DNA of 55,496 nt from Myxococcota bacterium (GCA_028278265.1 JANQET010000036.1:1-55496); one strand, 5' to 3'; shown: positions 1 through 9,895, counted from the stretch's first letter. Notes: generated from the sequence alone by a model not told the origin. Program-made: numbers and translations.

Positions 1-2
1 GC

Positions 3-602
3 GCAGTAAACCTCAACCTGGTGACCATTGGCGCCAACGGGCTGGCCTTTCAAGCCGGGGCCGGCCGCACCGTGTTGAATGGGTACACCCTGATCGAGCG
101 GGTGGGGGTGGGTTTGTTGAACCGGGAGAGCGGTGCGGTTCGCCACTTTGCCGAGGGGCTGGACGAGACCGTGTCGGTCATCGCCGTGGGGCCGGACGGG
201 GGGATCTACATCGGCAACTCTCCGCTGCGAAGAGCCATTGCCAATGCGCTGCCGACAGGCTCAGGCCCCACCCTGGTGGGTGGCATAACCAAATTCGCAC
301 CGCAACGCCCCGATCTCCACATCGCAGATATCGCCTGCGCCGGGGCCACGCGAGCGGCCAATGCCCACATTCAGCAAGACCTCTACCCCCTGTCCGCAAC
401 CGCAGATCAAAAGCAGTTGTTCGAGCACATCGCCCAGGCCCGCAGGGTCGCAACAGCCGCGCTCACCGCCGGGCAGATGGATAAAGCGCTCGTGGAGCAA
501 ATTCTTGCCCAGCTCGTCATTGCCGAGACCGCGCTCCAAAATCCGGACCGCACAGCATTCAAAAACGCGGCTAACGCCCTGGCCCAAATCACGCACTTCT
601 AA
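3..602 (+). CDS. 3' end of an unidentified gene (partial)
   Basis: The reading frame is open to the left edge, so the GTG at 21 is probably an internal Val codon and the gene begins outside the window. About 200 C-terminal residues are visible, ending in TAA. The first half contains a short stretch (V-G-P-D-G-G-I-Y-I-G) that looks like one strand of a beta-propeller blade. The second half is Ala/Gln-rich and predicted helical, with several A-L and A-N repeats. No catalytic motif is seen. The product is unknown; a propeller-type or other repeat protein is only a guess. Confidence 0.6.
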   Translation, partial: AVNLNLVTIGANGLAFQAGAGRTVLNGYTLIERVGVGLLNRESGAVRHFAEGLDETVSVIAVGPDGGIYIGNSPLRRAIANALPTGSGPTLVGGITKFAPQRPDLHIADIACAGATRAANAHIQQDLYPLSATADQKQLFEHIAQARRVATAALTAGQMDKALVEQILAQLVIAETALQNPDRTAFKNAANALAQITHF

Positions 603-950
603 TTTGGCATAGAAAGGTCTCGGGGGATTTCGAACGCCTCAACCACTGTACCGCCACTCTTGGTACCTCGGTTGTGGCCCTGGTTGTGGCTCATAGACAA
701 CGATAGTTTTCTCCGCAAACGAGCGTTCAAAGCGCCTGCTGCACTTTTAGGGATCTTGGGGAGAGGCCTGTCGAACATATTAGGAATGCTCTCTTGGCTG
801 CCCTCGACAGCTATACCATTGACGATGATATCACGATGATGCTAGTCAAAAGGTGTTAAACATTTCGCAGGATTCGGTCAAAAGAATTCGCCCCTGGGTC
901 GTTAGAAATCAAAGTTGAAAAATAATAAATAGAACTCAAGCTTATAGTTG
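603..950. other. Intergenic stretch holding a phosphatase gene remnant
   Basis: About 350 bases without an intact gene. The middle (709-859) holds the decayed 3' end of a SpoIIE-type phosphatase, annotated separately. The last 90 bases before the next start are A/T-rich (A/T runs at 911-935) and are the likely promoter area of the following sensor gene, but no convincing -35/-10 pair or strong ribosome binding site was found. Confidence 0.6.
709..859 (+). pseudogene. Remnant of the C-terminus of a SpoIIE-type PPM phosphatase
   Basis: Two overlapping frames together encode the last ~50 residues of a SpoIIE-like domain. The frame from 709 reads F-S-A-N-E-R-S-K-R-L-L-H and hits TAG at 748. The next frame (stop 857-859) reads R-P-V-E-H-I-R-N-A-L-L then D-D-D-I-T-M-M-L-V-K-R. 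The second part mirrors the end of the intact paralogue just downstream (H-N-D-D-V-T-L-I-I-V-K-R), including the metal-binding Asp pair. A frameshift separates the pieces and everything N-terminal is gone. Most likely it is a relic of a tandem duplication of the gene at 951-4259. Confidence 0.65.
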
Positions 951-3900
951 ATGTCTGGATGGTTGCTCTTATCAACGAGGCAAGGCACGGCACCGATCTT
1001 TTTTGTGCTGGCGATCCTCTTTTTTGTCGATAGTGACCTGGTGGCCGGGGGTTTGGAAATCGGAGAGCCTACGCTTCGGATTCTCGGGCCCGAGGTGTAC
1101 GGCGGTCACCTACAGGTCTGGGCGGTGGCTGAGGACAGCCGCGGGGTAATCTATTTTGGCACGACGCGGGAGCTGATGGAATTCGATGGTATCAATTGGC
1201 GGCGGGTGAATTTCCCTCTCGGCAAAGCAGTATATGCCATTGAGCTCGGCCCGGACGGGGTAGTTTATGTAGCTGGCTCCCAAGAGCTGGGTTATTTGGC
1301 TGTGGATCTTGACGGGCAGGTGGTGTATCGCTCTTTGGTCGGCCAGGTTCCCGCGGGCCACGCACCGAAAGAAAAAATTTTAACCATCGTGCCCACCACT
1401 CATGGAATCTACTTTATTTCCAAGTTGAAAACCTACCGTTGGCATCAGGGCAAATTGGAGATTGTCCCCATCGGTGCCCATTCTCCCATTGGGATAAATG
1501 ACACTATCTACCTGGCCTCGGCAGACGGTTTCGCGTTAATTTCAAACGGCAAAGTGGTACATCCACCGAGCACGCCGTTTCCCATAGAACAATACGGCCG
1601 TGTGTACCTTTTGGAATCATTCGACGACCAGAGTGCGATTCTATATACAGAAAAACAGGGACTATTCTGGATTCGACCCAGTGGGCAAGACCTGACCAAG
1701 ACGGCGCTCAAAACTACAAAATTCGATAATGAGGCCAATGACTATATCATTCAATCGGATGCATACTCTGCGGCACGTCTGGGAGATCGGGCGATTGCGA
1801 TCTGTACATTAACCGGTGGGATTGTGATCTTGAGTATCGACGGCAAGTTGCTGCGTATCGTCAATAAGAACCGCGGAATGCCGAGTGACAGCGTGTATGA
1901 CATACATACGGACAAATTTGGAAATTTGTGGGCCGCCTACCAAGGTGGTGTGGTCTATGTTCACACAAGCTCACCATTGAGCTTGTTTAGCAAGCAATCG
2001 GGAATAAACTCGACAGTGCTCGCGGTGACCCGACATCAAGGAAGTATCTACGCCGGGACCTTCCTGTTCGGTGTCTCGCGACTGCCCGATTATGTGCTCA
2101 ATACAAAAGATGACTCCCACAGATTTGAATTGATCGACGGCATACCTCGACAGACCGCATGGGGTTTTTTATCATCGGGCAGCGTGCTGTTGGTGGCAGC
2201 TGATGTAGGGCAGATCATCAGTGACGGCAAAGCAGTTTTACTTGACGACGCAAAATCGGTTTCTCCCTATGACGTGTGCCGATCGAAGCGGTTTAAGAAT
2301 CGCTTTTACCTCGGCCTGTCCGATAACAGTCAGGGCGGTCTTGGCGTACTAGAGCGGATAGAGTCTGACCAACCGGCAGACGTGGATCGCACATTTGTTT
2401 ACCACGGTAAACTACCGGGGATAGACGAGACTATCCGCAAGTGTCATGAAACACCTAATGGGGATCTTTGGCTGGCTTCAGAACAATCCGGAATTCTCCA
2501 GGTAAAGTTCAAGTCAAGCGCCCTCGATGACATAGAGGTGATTCGATTCACCACTGATCACGGTTTGCCGACCAACAGGCGCAACAACCTATCAGTCGAC
2601 GGCGACCGCATCTTATTGGCGACGCAAAAGAAGATATATGTTGAGCAAACAGAACATACCGAGCATGGGAGCAATGAGTCATTTGCACCTGCGACGAAAA
2701 TGAATGCGGCCTTTGGAGCGATCGATGAACCGATGGACGACATTCGGAAGCTCGGTCCACAACGATGGTTGGTATCTCCAGTAGGAGTGTACGGGATATT
2801 GACGCAGCAGTCAGATGGCCGGTACAAAGCAGATAGCCGACCGTTTCGATCAATCTCCAACGATCAGGGCAGAGTACATGTCGATCCAGACGGTGTGGCC
2901 TGGATGCCGGCTAAGGCGGGGCTGTTTCGCTATGATCCGAACGTTAAAAAGGACTATGAAGCGCCGTTTACCACGCTGATCAGGGAGGTGAAAACGAATA
3001 GCGAGCGAGTATTGTTCTTGGGCAATAATGTTGATGAAGATTCCAGAATTGGAGAACACTACCGACAATTGAGTATTGATCAACCGGCTACATCGATACC
3101 CCAATTGCCGTACGCAGAAAACGGACTTGGGTTTCAATACTCGGCGCTATTTTTTGAGTACTCTGAGCGCACGGAATATGAGACCAAATTGGAGGGCTTT
3201 GACGACAGATGGAGCGGTTGGTCCAGCTCTACTTTCAGGGAGTACACCAATCTGCCTGAGGGTAGCTACGCCTTCAAGGTGAGAGCCAAGAACTGCTACG
3301 ATACTCAAAGTCGAGAAGCTATCTATCGCTTCGTTATATTGCCCCCGTGGTATCGTACCATTTGGGCGTTCATTGCTTACGTATTGAGTTTTGCGGCTTC
3401 CATCTTTGTCAGTGTAAAACTCTATGTACGGCGTCTAGAAAGAGCTAAACGAAAGCTGGAAGCGACTGTGAAGGAGCGCACCCTCGAATTGGAGATCGCC
3501 TACCAAGAGGTCAACCACGCCAAAAATGCATTGTGGGGTGAGATGCAACTGGCCAAGAAGATCCAAACGGTTCTTCTGCCTAAGAATCCGATCATTCCGG
3601 GCTATGAGATTACGGGATATATGCAGACAGCGGACTCGGTGGGGGGGGACTACTACGATGTAATTCGGACTAAAAATAAATACTGGCTTGCCATCGGTGA
3701 TGTCTCGGGACACGGTGTGTCCGCCGGACTAGTGATGATGATGGCGCAAACGGCCCTCAATCATGCTCTAACGGCGTTGGAGGACAAGACTCCGGACCAA
3801 ATAATAGCCTCCGTGAATCAAGTCCTATACGACAATATTCAGAAGCTCGGTGAAAGTAAGTACATGACCTTCATGCTACTTGCAATCGGTTCTGATGGCA

Positions 3901-4259
3901 CTATTCACTACTCTGGTCTTCATCAGGATGTTCTCGTCTTCAGGAAAGCAAAAAAAGCAGTGGATACCGTAGAAACCCAAGGTATGTGGTTGGGCGTCGT
4001 ACCGGAAATTGATCAGCTCAATTCTGTGAATCACTTACACCTGTCTGAAGGTGATGTGATGCTGCTAACTACCGACGGAATAATCGAGGCAAAAGACGAC
4101 GCGGGGCAGATGTATGGCACTGACCGACTGAGGACCGAACTTGAGAACCACGGCCAACTTTCGACCGAGGCGCTGCGTGATCGAATTCTCAAATCGACAG
4201 CAGGATACGAGCACAACGATGATGTAACGCTCATCATAGTCAAACGGGATTCAGAGTAA
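951..4259 (+). CDS. Sensor protein: beta-propeller, Y_Y_Y, TM helix, SpoIIE-type serine phosphatase
   Basis: A membrane sensor phosphatase of about 1102 residues. A hydrophobic N-terminal segment (about 6-30) is followed by a long series of two-component-regulator propeller blades (about 35-690), a Y_Y_Y domain (about 724-790), one transmembrane helix (about 800-825, after P-P-W-Y-R-T), a coiled-coil signalling helix (826-880) and a PPM/SpoIIE phosphatase domain (884-1100). Metal-binding acidic residues are visible at G-G-D-Y (Asp900), G-D-V-S-G-H-G (Asp917), T-T-D-G (Asp1042) and N-D-D (Asp1090/1091). Proteins of this architecture usually read an extracytoplasmic signal and dephosphorylate an anti-sigma-factor antagonist; no such partner is adjacent here. 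ATG 951 is preferred over TTG 948. The ribosome binding site is weak. A decayed relative lies directly upstream. Confidence 0.9.
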   Translation: MSGWLLLSTRQGTAPIFFVLAILFFVDSDLVAGGLEIGEPTLRILGPEVYGGHLQVWAVAEDSRGVIYFGTTRELMEFDGINWRRVNFPLGKAVYAIELGPDGVVYVAGSQELGYLAVDLDGQVVYRSLVGQVPAGHAPKEKILTIVPTTHGIYFISKLKTYRWHQGKLEIVPIGAHSPIGINDTIYLASADGFALISNGKVVHPPSTPFPIEQYGRVYLLESFDDQSAILYTEKQGLFWIRPSGQDLTKTALKTTKFDNEANDYIIQSDAYSAARLGDRAIAICTLTGGIVILSIDGKLLRIVNKNRGMPSDSVYDIHTDKFGNLWAAYQGGVVYVHTSSPLSLFSKQSGINSTVLAVTRHQGSIYAGTFLFGVSRLPDYVLNTKDDSHRFELIDGIPRQTAWGFLSSGSVLLVAADVGQIISDGKAVLLDDAKSVSPYDVCRSKRFKNRFYLGLSDNSQGGLGVLERIESDQPADVDRTFVYHGKLPGIDETIRKCHETPNGDLWLASEQSGILQVKFKSSALDDIEVIRFTTDHGLPTNRRNNLSVDGDRILLATQKKIYVEQTEHTEHGSNESFAPATKMNAAFGAIDEPMDDIRKLGPQRWLVSPVGVYGILTQQSDGRYKADSRPFRSISNDQGRVHVDPDGVAWMPAKAGLFRYDPNVKKDYEAPFTTLIREVKTNSERVLFLGNNVDEDSRIGEHYRQLSIDQPATSIPQLPYAENGLGFQYSALFFEYSERTEYETKLEGFDDRWSGWSSSTFREYTNLPEGSYAFKVRAKNCYDTQSREAIYRFVILPPWYRTIWAFIAYVLSFAASIFVSVKLYVRRLERAKRKLEATVKERTLELEIAYQEVNHAKNALWGEMQLAKKIQTVLLPKNPIIPGYEITGYMQTADSVGGDYYDVIRTKNKYWLAIGDVSGHGVSAGLVMMMAQTALNHALTALEDKTPDQIIASVNQVLYDNIQKLGESKYMTFMLLAIGSDGTIHYSGLHQDVLVFRKAKKAVDTVETQGMWLGVVPEIDQLNSVNHLHLSEGDVMLLTTDGIIEAKDDAGQMYGTDRLRTELENHGQLSTEALRDRILKSTAGYEHNDDVTLIIVKRDSE

Positions 4260-4372
4260 AATGAAGTTCTTTCTCATTGTGATGGCGAGCAGACAATTTG
4301 ATTGAAAAAGTTGGCCCGATATGCTTCCTTTTTTACGGGTTATACGCCAGAGCCCAGGTAGGAGGTCACAGG

Positions 4373-5161
4373 ATGAAAGTTATCGATCTCGACGAAGGAA
4401 ACAAGGACCTTTTTTGTCTGTGTTTGGAAGACTGGTCGGATGACGCCAAGGAAGCCGGGCCAAAACGTCAGCAATGGGTGGAGCGATGCCAACAGCACCA
4501 TGGTTTGCGCGCCAAACTCGCGGTGGACGACAACGGCGTTGAAGGGGGCATGATCCAATATGGTCCGATCGAGCATTCGCACGTCGACGGGTCTGGGCTC
4601 TACTTCATCTATTGCATCCACGTTCATGGCTACAAACAGGGACGCGGCGATTTCCAGAAACGGGGAATGGGCAAGGCGCTCCTCGCCGCTGCAGAGGAAG
4701 ATGCACGAGCGCTTGGCGCCAAGGGAATGGCGGCCTGGGGCGTGTGGCTCCCGTTCTGGATGAAAGCCTCGTGGTTCAGGAAGCACGGCTACCGCAAGGC
4801 TGACCGGCAGGGGATTGCGAGTCTGTTGTGGAAACCGTTTTCCGACGACGCCCGTCCGCCACGTTGGTTCCCCAAGAAGGTCAAGCTGCCCGAGCCTGTC
4901 CTTGGCAAGGTCAACGTCACTGCTTTCTCGAACGGTTGGTGTTTCGCACAGAATCTCGTCTACGAGCGGACCAAGCGAGCCGCTACTGAATTTGGCGACA
5001 AGGTGGAGTTTCGAGAAATCGATACGTCATCACACGAAGCCGTCGCCAAGTGGGGTATCGTCGACGCCGTGTTTATCGAGGGCAAAAGCATCCAGAAAGG
5101 GCCACCACCGAGCTACGACAAGATCCACAAGCTGATCGCCAAGCGAGTCAAACGGCTTTAA
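4373..5161 (+). CDS. GNAT-family N-acetyltransferase with thioredoxin-like C-terminal domain (YoaP-like)
   Basis: A predicted cytoplasmic acetyltransferase of 262 residues. The start is ATG 4373, placed by the AGGAGGT box at 4360-4366; the frame is open further upstream but has no such signal. The N-terminal two thirds hold a GNAT fold with an acetyl-CoA loop (K-R-G-M-G-K-A-L-L) and a typical strand/helix after it (A-L-G-A-K-G-M-A-A-W-G). The last ~85 residues (from about 180, N-V-T-A-F-S-N-G-W-C) resemble the thioredoxin-like YoaP-type domain attached to some GNAT proteins, with one Cys where a redox motif would sit. The substrate is not predictable. It stands alone; the next gene is convergent. 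Confidence 0.8.
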   Translation: MKVIDLDEGNKDLFCLCLEDWSDDAKEAGPKRQQWVERCQQHHGLRAKLAVDDNGVEGGMIQYGPIEHSHVDGSGLYFIYCIHVHGYKQGRGDFQKRGMGKALLAAAEEDARALGAKGMAAWGVWLPFWMKASWFRKHGYRKADRQGIASLLWKPFSDDARPPRWFPKKVKLPEPVLGKVNVTAFSNGWCFAQNLVYERTKRAATEFGDKVEFREIDTSSHEAVAKWGIVDAVFIEGKSIQKGPPPSYDKIHKLIAKRVKRL

Positions 5162-5237
5162 CTTTTCACGAAAGGGATCCGGACCTGTCCCCTGGTTATG
5201 GCTTAAACCCAAGGACTCGCGCAAAAAACGTGTCGTT

Positions 5238-6857
5238 CTATTCATTTTCCCAATAGTCGGGAGTGTTGAAGAAAAATTGGCTCGTCGCTGGATCTCCAGC
5301 AAAATTGTGCGGAAGCACTCGGGACACACACGAAGCATCTATCGCAGCGGTGGGATCATGAATAAAGCCCATCAACAGCTCAGCCGCGCAATAACCCACA
5401 CCATTCTCGGTTAAGTACGGACTGGCACCGACCACTTGGTGGCCCGCATACCGGAAGGCCAAATAGTTTTGACCGGGACCATCATAGTTCAATGCCACTG
5501 ACCGGCTTTGTGGATAAGGGGTATACGGATCCATCATCCCTTGAAACATGAGCATGGGTTGATCGGTCATGGCCCACTGGTTGTCGTGCGGATCATTGTA
5601 TCTGGGCCACAATTCATAGTTCGAAGCGTGCATCGGTCCTTGGCCAAAACAGAAAAGACAGCGCTGCTCGAGCTTGAGATACAATCGATCCAGGTTGAAT
5701 AGGTCATAAAGCGGATGGGCCCATAGCTCTGAGTAACGTACATTGAAATGAAGGGCCTGGTGATGATAGCCCAGCGAGGTGGGGGACGGCCCCCCAAAAA
5801 GCGCCACGTTCCAAAACCGATTGAGCGCAGCTCGATCAGACTCATTGCAACGGTCCATGCGGTAGAACATGGGCATCAACAAGCTGGCGGTGGTTTGGTT
5901 GTGCAATAAGCGCAGGCTGGCGAATTGAAGGGCAGCTTTGTCCAAACCAAGCTCGGGGCAGTGACCATTGGCGATCTTTTGATATAGGGCGCGGACAGTC
6001 TGGTGCGGATTGGGGCCCAATTTTTGGGAGCAGATTTCGTCATCAGCGCACAATGAGAGCAGGTGCCGACCGACCAGATTTCCGAATAGATCATCCAGTT
6101 TCGTAGAAAAATCTGGCGGCGCGATACACTCCAAGACAATGGCGTCTGACTGGTCGGGGAAAAATTGTAGATACCTTTGCACGAGATAGCTACCATAAGA
6201 TGCGCCATAGAGAATGACGTCCTGATCCGCCTCGCCGCTCGCGTCAATCAGGGCCGCGAGATCCATGGCCGCAAAAGTCGTTCCGTAGGCCCCCAACGCA
6301 TCGCCGTACACCAAGGTCAGATGGTCAATACAATCTCTAATTTCATTCTCTGTAATGGTCTCGCCGCCGTCGCTTGCAATCGCCTCTTGATCTGGGCAGA
6401 CCAAGGCGTCCGAGTTACCCACCCCACGATGGTCAAACGTGTAGATGTCGGCAGTGGGAAAAGCATAGTGAAAGTAATCCAACGCGGCCTGAAAATCGAA
6501 TCCCCCCATCATACTCAACATCCAGATTTGCTTTTGGGCCACACCGCTCAACGCGCGCACCCGTTTGACAAATACCGAGGTGGTTCTGAAATCATCGGGA
6601 TTATCCCAAAACAGTGGCATCTCCAAAGTGGCGCATTCTGCCCGCCCATCATTGGCATTGATGTACAGAGAGCACGGCTGCCAGTGCGCATTTGTGGGGG
6701 TCATCGGGTGGAGACCCAATCCCTCGGCAGTCGCGTCGAGTAGCTGTCCGGTTGACGCAATTTCTGCATCGAGCTCAGTACAGGCCGTTACCAGAAAAAC
6801 CAACGCCACCATTGAACAGACCAGTGACCGACGACAATCGAGCTTTTTCATAGCCAT
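5238..6857 (-). CDS. Alpha/beta-hydrolase lipoprotein, S33 tripeptidyl-aminopeptidase-like
   Basis: An exported hydrolase of 539 residues. The signal peptide ends in a lipobox (F-L-V-T-A-C, Cys26). The alpha/beta-hydrolase core shows the oxyanion region (M-M-G-G-F, about 116-120), a D-H-R-G motif (142-145), the nucleophile elbow G-A-S-Y-G (Ser220), and near the C-terminus a M-D-P-Y-T acid loop and G-H-Q-V histidine. This is the arrangement of secreted tripeptidyl aminopeptidases and proline iminopeptidases of family S33, which remove residues from peptide N-termini. ATG 6857 is supported by AAGGAG at 6864-6869. It is a single gene, convergent with the acetyltransferase gene. The peptide specificity is a guess from family resemblance. 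Confidence 0.82.
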   Translation of the reverse strand: MAMKKLDCRRSLVCSMVALVFLVTACTELDAEIASTGQLLDATAEGLGLHPMTPTNAHWQPCSLYINANDGRAECATLEMPLFWDNPDDFRTTSVFVKRVRALSGVAQKQIWMLSMMGGFDFQAALDYFHYAFPTADIYTFDHRGVGNSDALVCPDQEAIASDGGETITENEIRDCIDHLTLVYGDALGAYGTTFAAMDLAALIDASGEADQDVILYGASYGSYLVQRYLQFFPDQSDAIVLECIAPPDFSTKLDDLFGNLVGRHLLSLCADDEICSQKLGPNPHQTVRALYQKIANGHCPELGLDKAALQFASLRLLHNQTTASLLMPMFYRMDRCNESDRAALNRFWNVALFGGPSPTSLGYHHQALHFNVRYSELWAHPLYDLFNLDRLYLKLEQRCLFCFGQGPMHASNYELWPRYNDPHDNQWAMTDQPMLMFQGMMDPYTPYPQSRSVALNYDGPGQNYLAFRYAGHQVVGASPYLTENGVGYCAAELLMGFIHDPTAAIDASCVSRVLPHNFAGDPATSQFFFNTPDYWENE

Positions 6858-7508
6858 TGCATTCTCCTTTCTCTTGAGAAAAACCTAACCTTCGACCGAA
6901 TCCCGTAGTAGCACCGAACCTACAAATTCAATGCCGCGCAAGAGGAGTAGGTTCAAAAAAAAGGTTTGGTGTTTCTGATCCCACGGCGGTGAGATCGATC
7001 GCGCCAAAGCCCCAATTGAGTTTGAGCTTGAGCACTAGTGCCTTATTTAGTCTCCGTGAGGTTGGTCGAGTCGCTTCCGGCCCAATACCCGGCTGGGATC
7101 CCACTCGAGAAAATACACAAAAGGCAAAAAATTACACTATTCACCGATCATCGTACTGGTATACTCGAAAAATCCTTGAAGAATTGAAGCGAAATTCTAA
7201 CACTCGGACACAACCTAGACAACCCACTCTCTGTGCCATTATATAGAGTTTCTCTCGTAATTCTGCCTAGTTTTCAGAGTGTGAACGCAAATCTTGTTCG
7301 ATCGAACGCGAGTCGATAAAAAAGACCTGTAAAAAAATTACACGATAGAAGAAAAAAACCATCCACTTTAAGTTTTTTTCTACACTAAGACTTTGAGAAA
7401 GAATTAAAAAACGAATATAGACAAGAAAACTAAGAGATAACAAAAGAAAAAAACCTAAAGTTTTCTGGTTGTTAGAGCAACAACAATGCAGATGAAAGGT
7501 ACGCAAAA
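6858..7508. other. Long AT-rich divergent intergenic region / protease leader
   Basis: About 650 bases between two divergently transcribed exported hydrolases. No coding frame was convincing. The right half (about 7100-7508) is conspicuously AT-rich, with repeated A-tracts of five to seven bases between 7318 and 7455, unlike the surrounding GC-rich genes. It would form an unusually long upstream region or 5' leader for the subtilisin gene. Confidence 0.5.
7216..7245 (+). promoter_or_regulatory. Possible sigma70-type promoter for the subtilisin gene
   Basis: TAGACA (7216-7221, five of six matches to the -35 consensus) and TATATA (7240-7245, four of six to the -10) are separated by 18 bases. 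If used, the transcript would have a leader of about 260 nt. This is pattern matching only. Confidence 0.25.
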
Positions 7509-9179
7509 ATGAAAATGCACCAAATTTTATTGACCCCTGTGTTGGCGATATTGAGCCTGGCACTCATTTTTCCCTGCCATGCAGAGCCGGGCAAAATGGC
7601 TCGGATTAATACCCTCCTTGACAAACCGACCACCGTTCCCGGTGAGTTCGCGGTTTTTTTCCACGCAAACACCACCTGGCAAACCGTTCATAAAGTACTG
7701 AAAGAGCACAATCTGGTGATCGCGAACGAGTACGGCCACACAAAATTTCTCGCGGCCAAAAAAGTCGATCAGCGAATATCAGACCAGGCCGTCATCGAGG
7801 CTGTCCGTAAAGATGCACGGGTGAGGAGAATCGAGCCCCAAGGGATCTCTTACGCCCTGGCATTTCCCGAGGACGGTGAGGACTCCAACGGTGTCTCCTT
7901 GTGGGAAAGGTTCGGCGCTCCGTTGGCATATGTCGGTATGGAACGGATTTGGGAAATGGACAGTGGGTTCACGCCAGGATCTGCAGACATCACCGTGGCC
8001 GTCATCGACACCGGCGTGCATTTTACTCATGAGGACTGGGATGAGCAAACACTTCTGTCCGGAAAGGACTATGTGAACAACGATGATGAAGCGGACGATG
8101 AAAACGGGCACGGCACACACGTTACCGGCACCATCGCCGAGGCCACAAACAATGGCAAAGGAACTTTCTCAATCGCCTATGGTGTAACGATTCTACCGCT
8201 CAAGGCATTGGATGCCAACGGCTCCGGCAGCAATACGAATATCATTGCCGCAATGGAATACGCGGTTAGTGAAGGGGTGGACATCATCAACATGAGCTTG
8301 GGTGGTGCCTCAGACGGCGGGTATTGCGACGCTGTTACCGACGCTGTCAACGCAGGGGTGCTGGTCGTGGCAGCCGCAGGAAACGACAATGTGTCTACTC
8401 CGTCTTACCCGGCCTATTGCGAAGATGCGATCGCCGTCTCGAGCATTGACTTTTATGACGACCAGAAATCCGATTTCTCCAATTTCGGGGATTGGATCGA
8501 TCTCACCGCACCGGGTGGTGATGCCGTAGGCGGCCAGCTTCAGGACGAAAATGGCGATGGTACGTACGAGGCGCCGGTTCAAGCTGCGATTGATACTTCG
8601 GATGGGATAGATGAAAACGATGACACGGCCTATTTCTACTATGCCGGTACATCTCAAGCCAGTCCGGTGGTCGCAGCCGCGGCCGCGCTGGTTAAAACGT
8701 GCGATCCCGGGCTGGATGCCAGCGAAATCCGGGCAATATTGGAAGAGACCGCCAAAGATATGGGTGATTCCGGACTGGACGATCATTTCGGGCATGGCCT
8801 TGTGGACATCCCTGCAGCAGTGGAAGAAGCTGGTTGCGATGTGCCCGCAGGGGACGCTGATACGGATTCGGACTCAGATTCGGACAGCGACTCTGATAGC
8901 GACTCCGATAGCGACTCTGACAGCGACTCCGATAGCGACTCTGACAGCGATTCCGATAGCGATTCCGATGGGGACAGTGACGGCGACAGTGATGGGGACA
9001 GCGACGGCGACAGCGATGGGGACAGTGACGGCGACAGTGATGGGGATAGCGACAGCGACAGCGACGACGATGATGACGACGGTTCAGACGGAGGCGGCTG
9101 CGGATGTGTGAACACCGGTAAGAAGAACAGAGGTGTCGTCGGTAGCCTGCTGGTTCACCTCGCCTTGGCCGCCGAATAG
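7509..9179 (+). CDS. Secreted subtilisin-like serine protease (family S8) with Asp-Ser repeat tail
   Basis: An exported protease of 556 residues. A signal peptide (about 1-25, ending F-P-C-H-A) is followed by an inhibitor-I9-like propeptide (about 40-105) and an S8 catalytic domain with V-I-D-T-G (Asp167), H-G-T-H-V (His201), the oxyanion Asn in A-A-G-N-D and G-T-S-Q-A-S-P (Ser382). From about residue 449 an almost pure Asp-Ser then Asp-Gly/Ser linker of some 80 residues leads to G-G-G-C-G-C, a short basic patch and a hydrophobic end. The Gly-Cys-Gly-Cys resembles the MYXO-CTERM sorting signal, but the usual Arg-rich tail is missing. The protein is probably surface-retained or secreted and degrades proteins outside the cell. 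Confidence 0.9.
   Translation: MKMHQILLTPVLAILSLALIFPCHAEPGKMARINTLLDKPTTVPGEFAVFFHANTTWQTVHKVLKEHNLVIANEYGHTKFLAAKKVDQRISDQAVIEAVRKDARVRRIEPQGISYALAFPEDGEDSNGVSLWERFGAPLAYVGMERIWEMDSGFTPGSADITVAVIDTGVHFTHEDWDEQTLLSGKDYVNNDDEADDENGHGTHVTGTIAEATNNGKGTFSIAYGVTILPLKALDANGSGSNTNIIAAMEYAVSEGVDIINMSLGGASDGGYCDAVTDAVNAGVLVVAAAGNDNVSTPSYPAYCEDAIAVSSIDFYDDQKSDFSNFGDWIDLTAPGGDAVGGQLQDENGDGTYEAPVQAAIDTSDGIDENDDTAYFYYAGTSQASPVVAAAAALVKTCDPGLDASEIRAILEETAKDMGDSGLDDHFGHGLVDIPAAVEEAGCDVPAGDADTDSDSDSDSDSDSDSDSDSDSDSDSDSDSDSDSDSDGDSDGDSDGDSDGDSDGDSDGDSDGDSDSDSDDDDDDGSDGGGCGCVNTGKKNRGVVGSLLVHLALAAE
8853..9090 (+). repeat. Low-complexity Asp-Ser/Asp-Gly coding repeat in the protease
   Basis: A six-base periodic tract of GAY-AGC/TCN/GGN codons encoding (Asp-Ser)n and then (Asp-Gly-Asp-Ser)n, ending in a run of Asp. 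It is a flexible acidic spacer, potentially calcium-binding, and slippage-prone. Confidence 0.9.
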
Positions 9180-9340
9180 CCCCCTATCGATGCCCCCTTG
9201 TTGTTCCACTTCATCGTAGCGCATAGGTAAAAACCAACCCGGTCGGGTCATTTAACGACCTCCCTCTTGGCAAAGAGATGAGAATGAAACACAATTGAGC
9301 TGAACTTTCATTCTCTTCTTCGCCGACTCGAGGAGCATTG

Positions 9341-9856
9341 ATGGGCGTCGATGAACCAAAGGACAAGGCGCTTGTGGATCTTGCCAACCAGGGCGATGCC
9401 GAGGCCATGACGCTTCTCTATCGACGGCATCGGGATTGGGTTGTCTCGTTGGCTTGGCAGTTTTTGGGGAGTCGGGACGACGCCCTTGATGCGATGCAGT
9501 CGGTCTTTTCCGATCTGCTGAAGAGATTTCCGGGGTTCGAGCTGACGAGCTCGATGAGGGCCTATCTATATCCCGCGGTAAAGCATCACTGCATCTCGCT
9601 CAAGCGAAAGCGCAAGAAGGTTGTGCCGTTGACAAGTGATCATCTCGACGGAGTTGATCTTCAATGGAATCGATCATTTGAAGGGGATTTCGAGCGGTTG
9701 ATTCGCCTCCTCTCTCACGAGCACAAGGAGGTCGTCATCTTGAGATTCGGGCTCGGCATGTCCTTGGATGAGATCGCCGCTTCACTTGACATTCCCGTTG
9801 GGACCGCCAAGTCCCGCCTTCACAACGCGCTGAAAAAACTCAGAAAAATAAAATAG
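9341..9856 (+). CDS. ECF-type RNA polymerase sigma factor
   Basis: A group-4 (ECF) sigma factor of 171 residues. Region 2 spans about 5-75 (with D-A-L-D-A-M-Q-S-V-F) and region 4 about 115-171, with a clear helix-turn-helix (S-L-D-E-I-A-A-S-L-D then V-G-T-A-K-S-R-L). The start is ATG 9341 (TTG 9338 is also in frame), with GAGGAG just before. It directs RNA polymerase to a small regulon and is the first gene of a cluster with an anti-sigma factor and two envelope lipoproteins. The 158 bases before it contain no gene. Confidence 0.9.
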   Translation: MGVDEPKDKALVDLANQGDAEAMTLLYRRHRDWVVSLAWQFLGSRDDALDAMQSVFSDLLKRFPGFELTSSMRAYLYPAVKHHCISLKRKRKKVVPLTSDHLDGVDLQWNRSFEGDFERLIRLLSHEHKEVVILRFGLGMSLDEIAASLDIPVGTAKSRLHNALKKLRKIK

Positions 9857-9895
9857 CAAAAAAACGAAAAAAGCTGTGAACCTTTTGGGGGAGTC

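Noticed and set aside
8853-9090. Periodic repeat as a possible CRISPR-like array
   Set aside because: The period is six bases with codon-level variation and no spacers; it is a coding (Asp-Ser/Gly) repeat.
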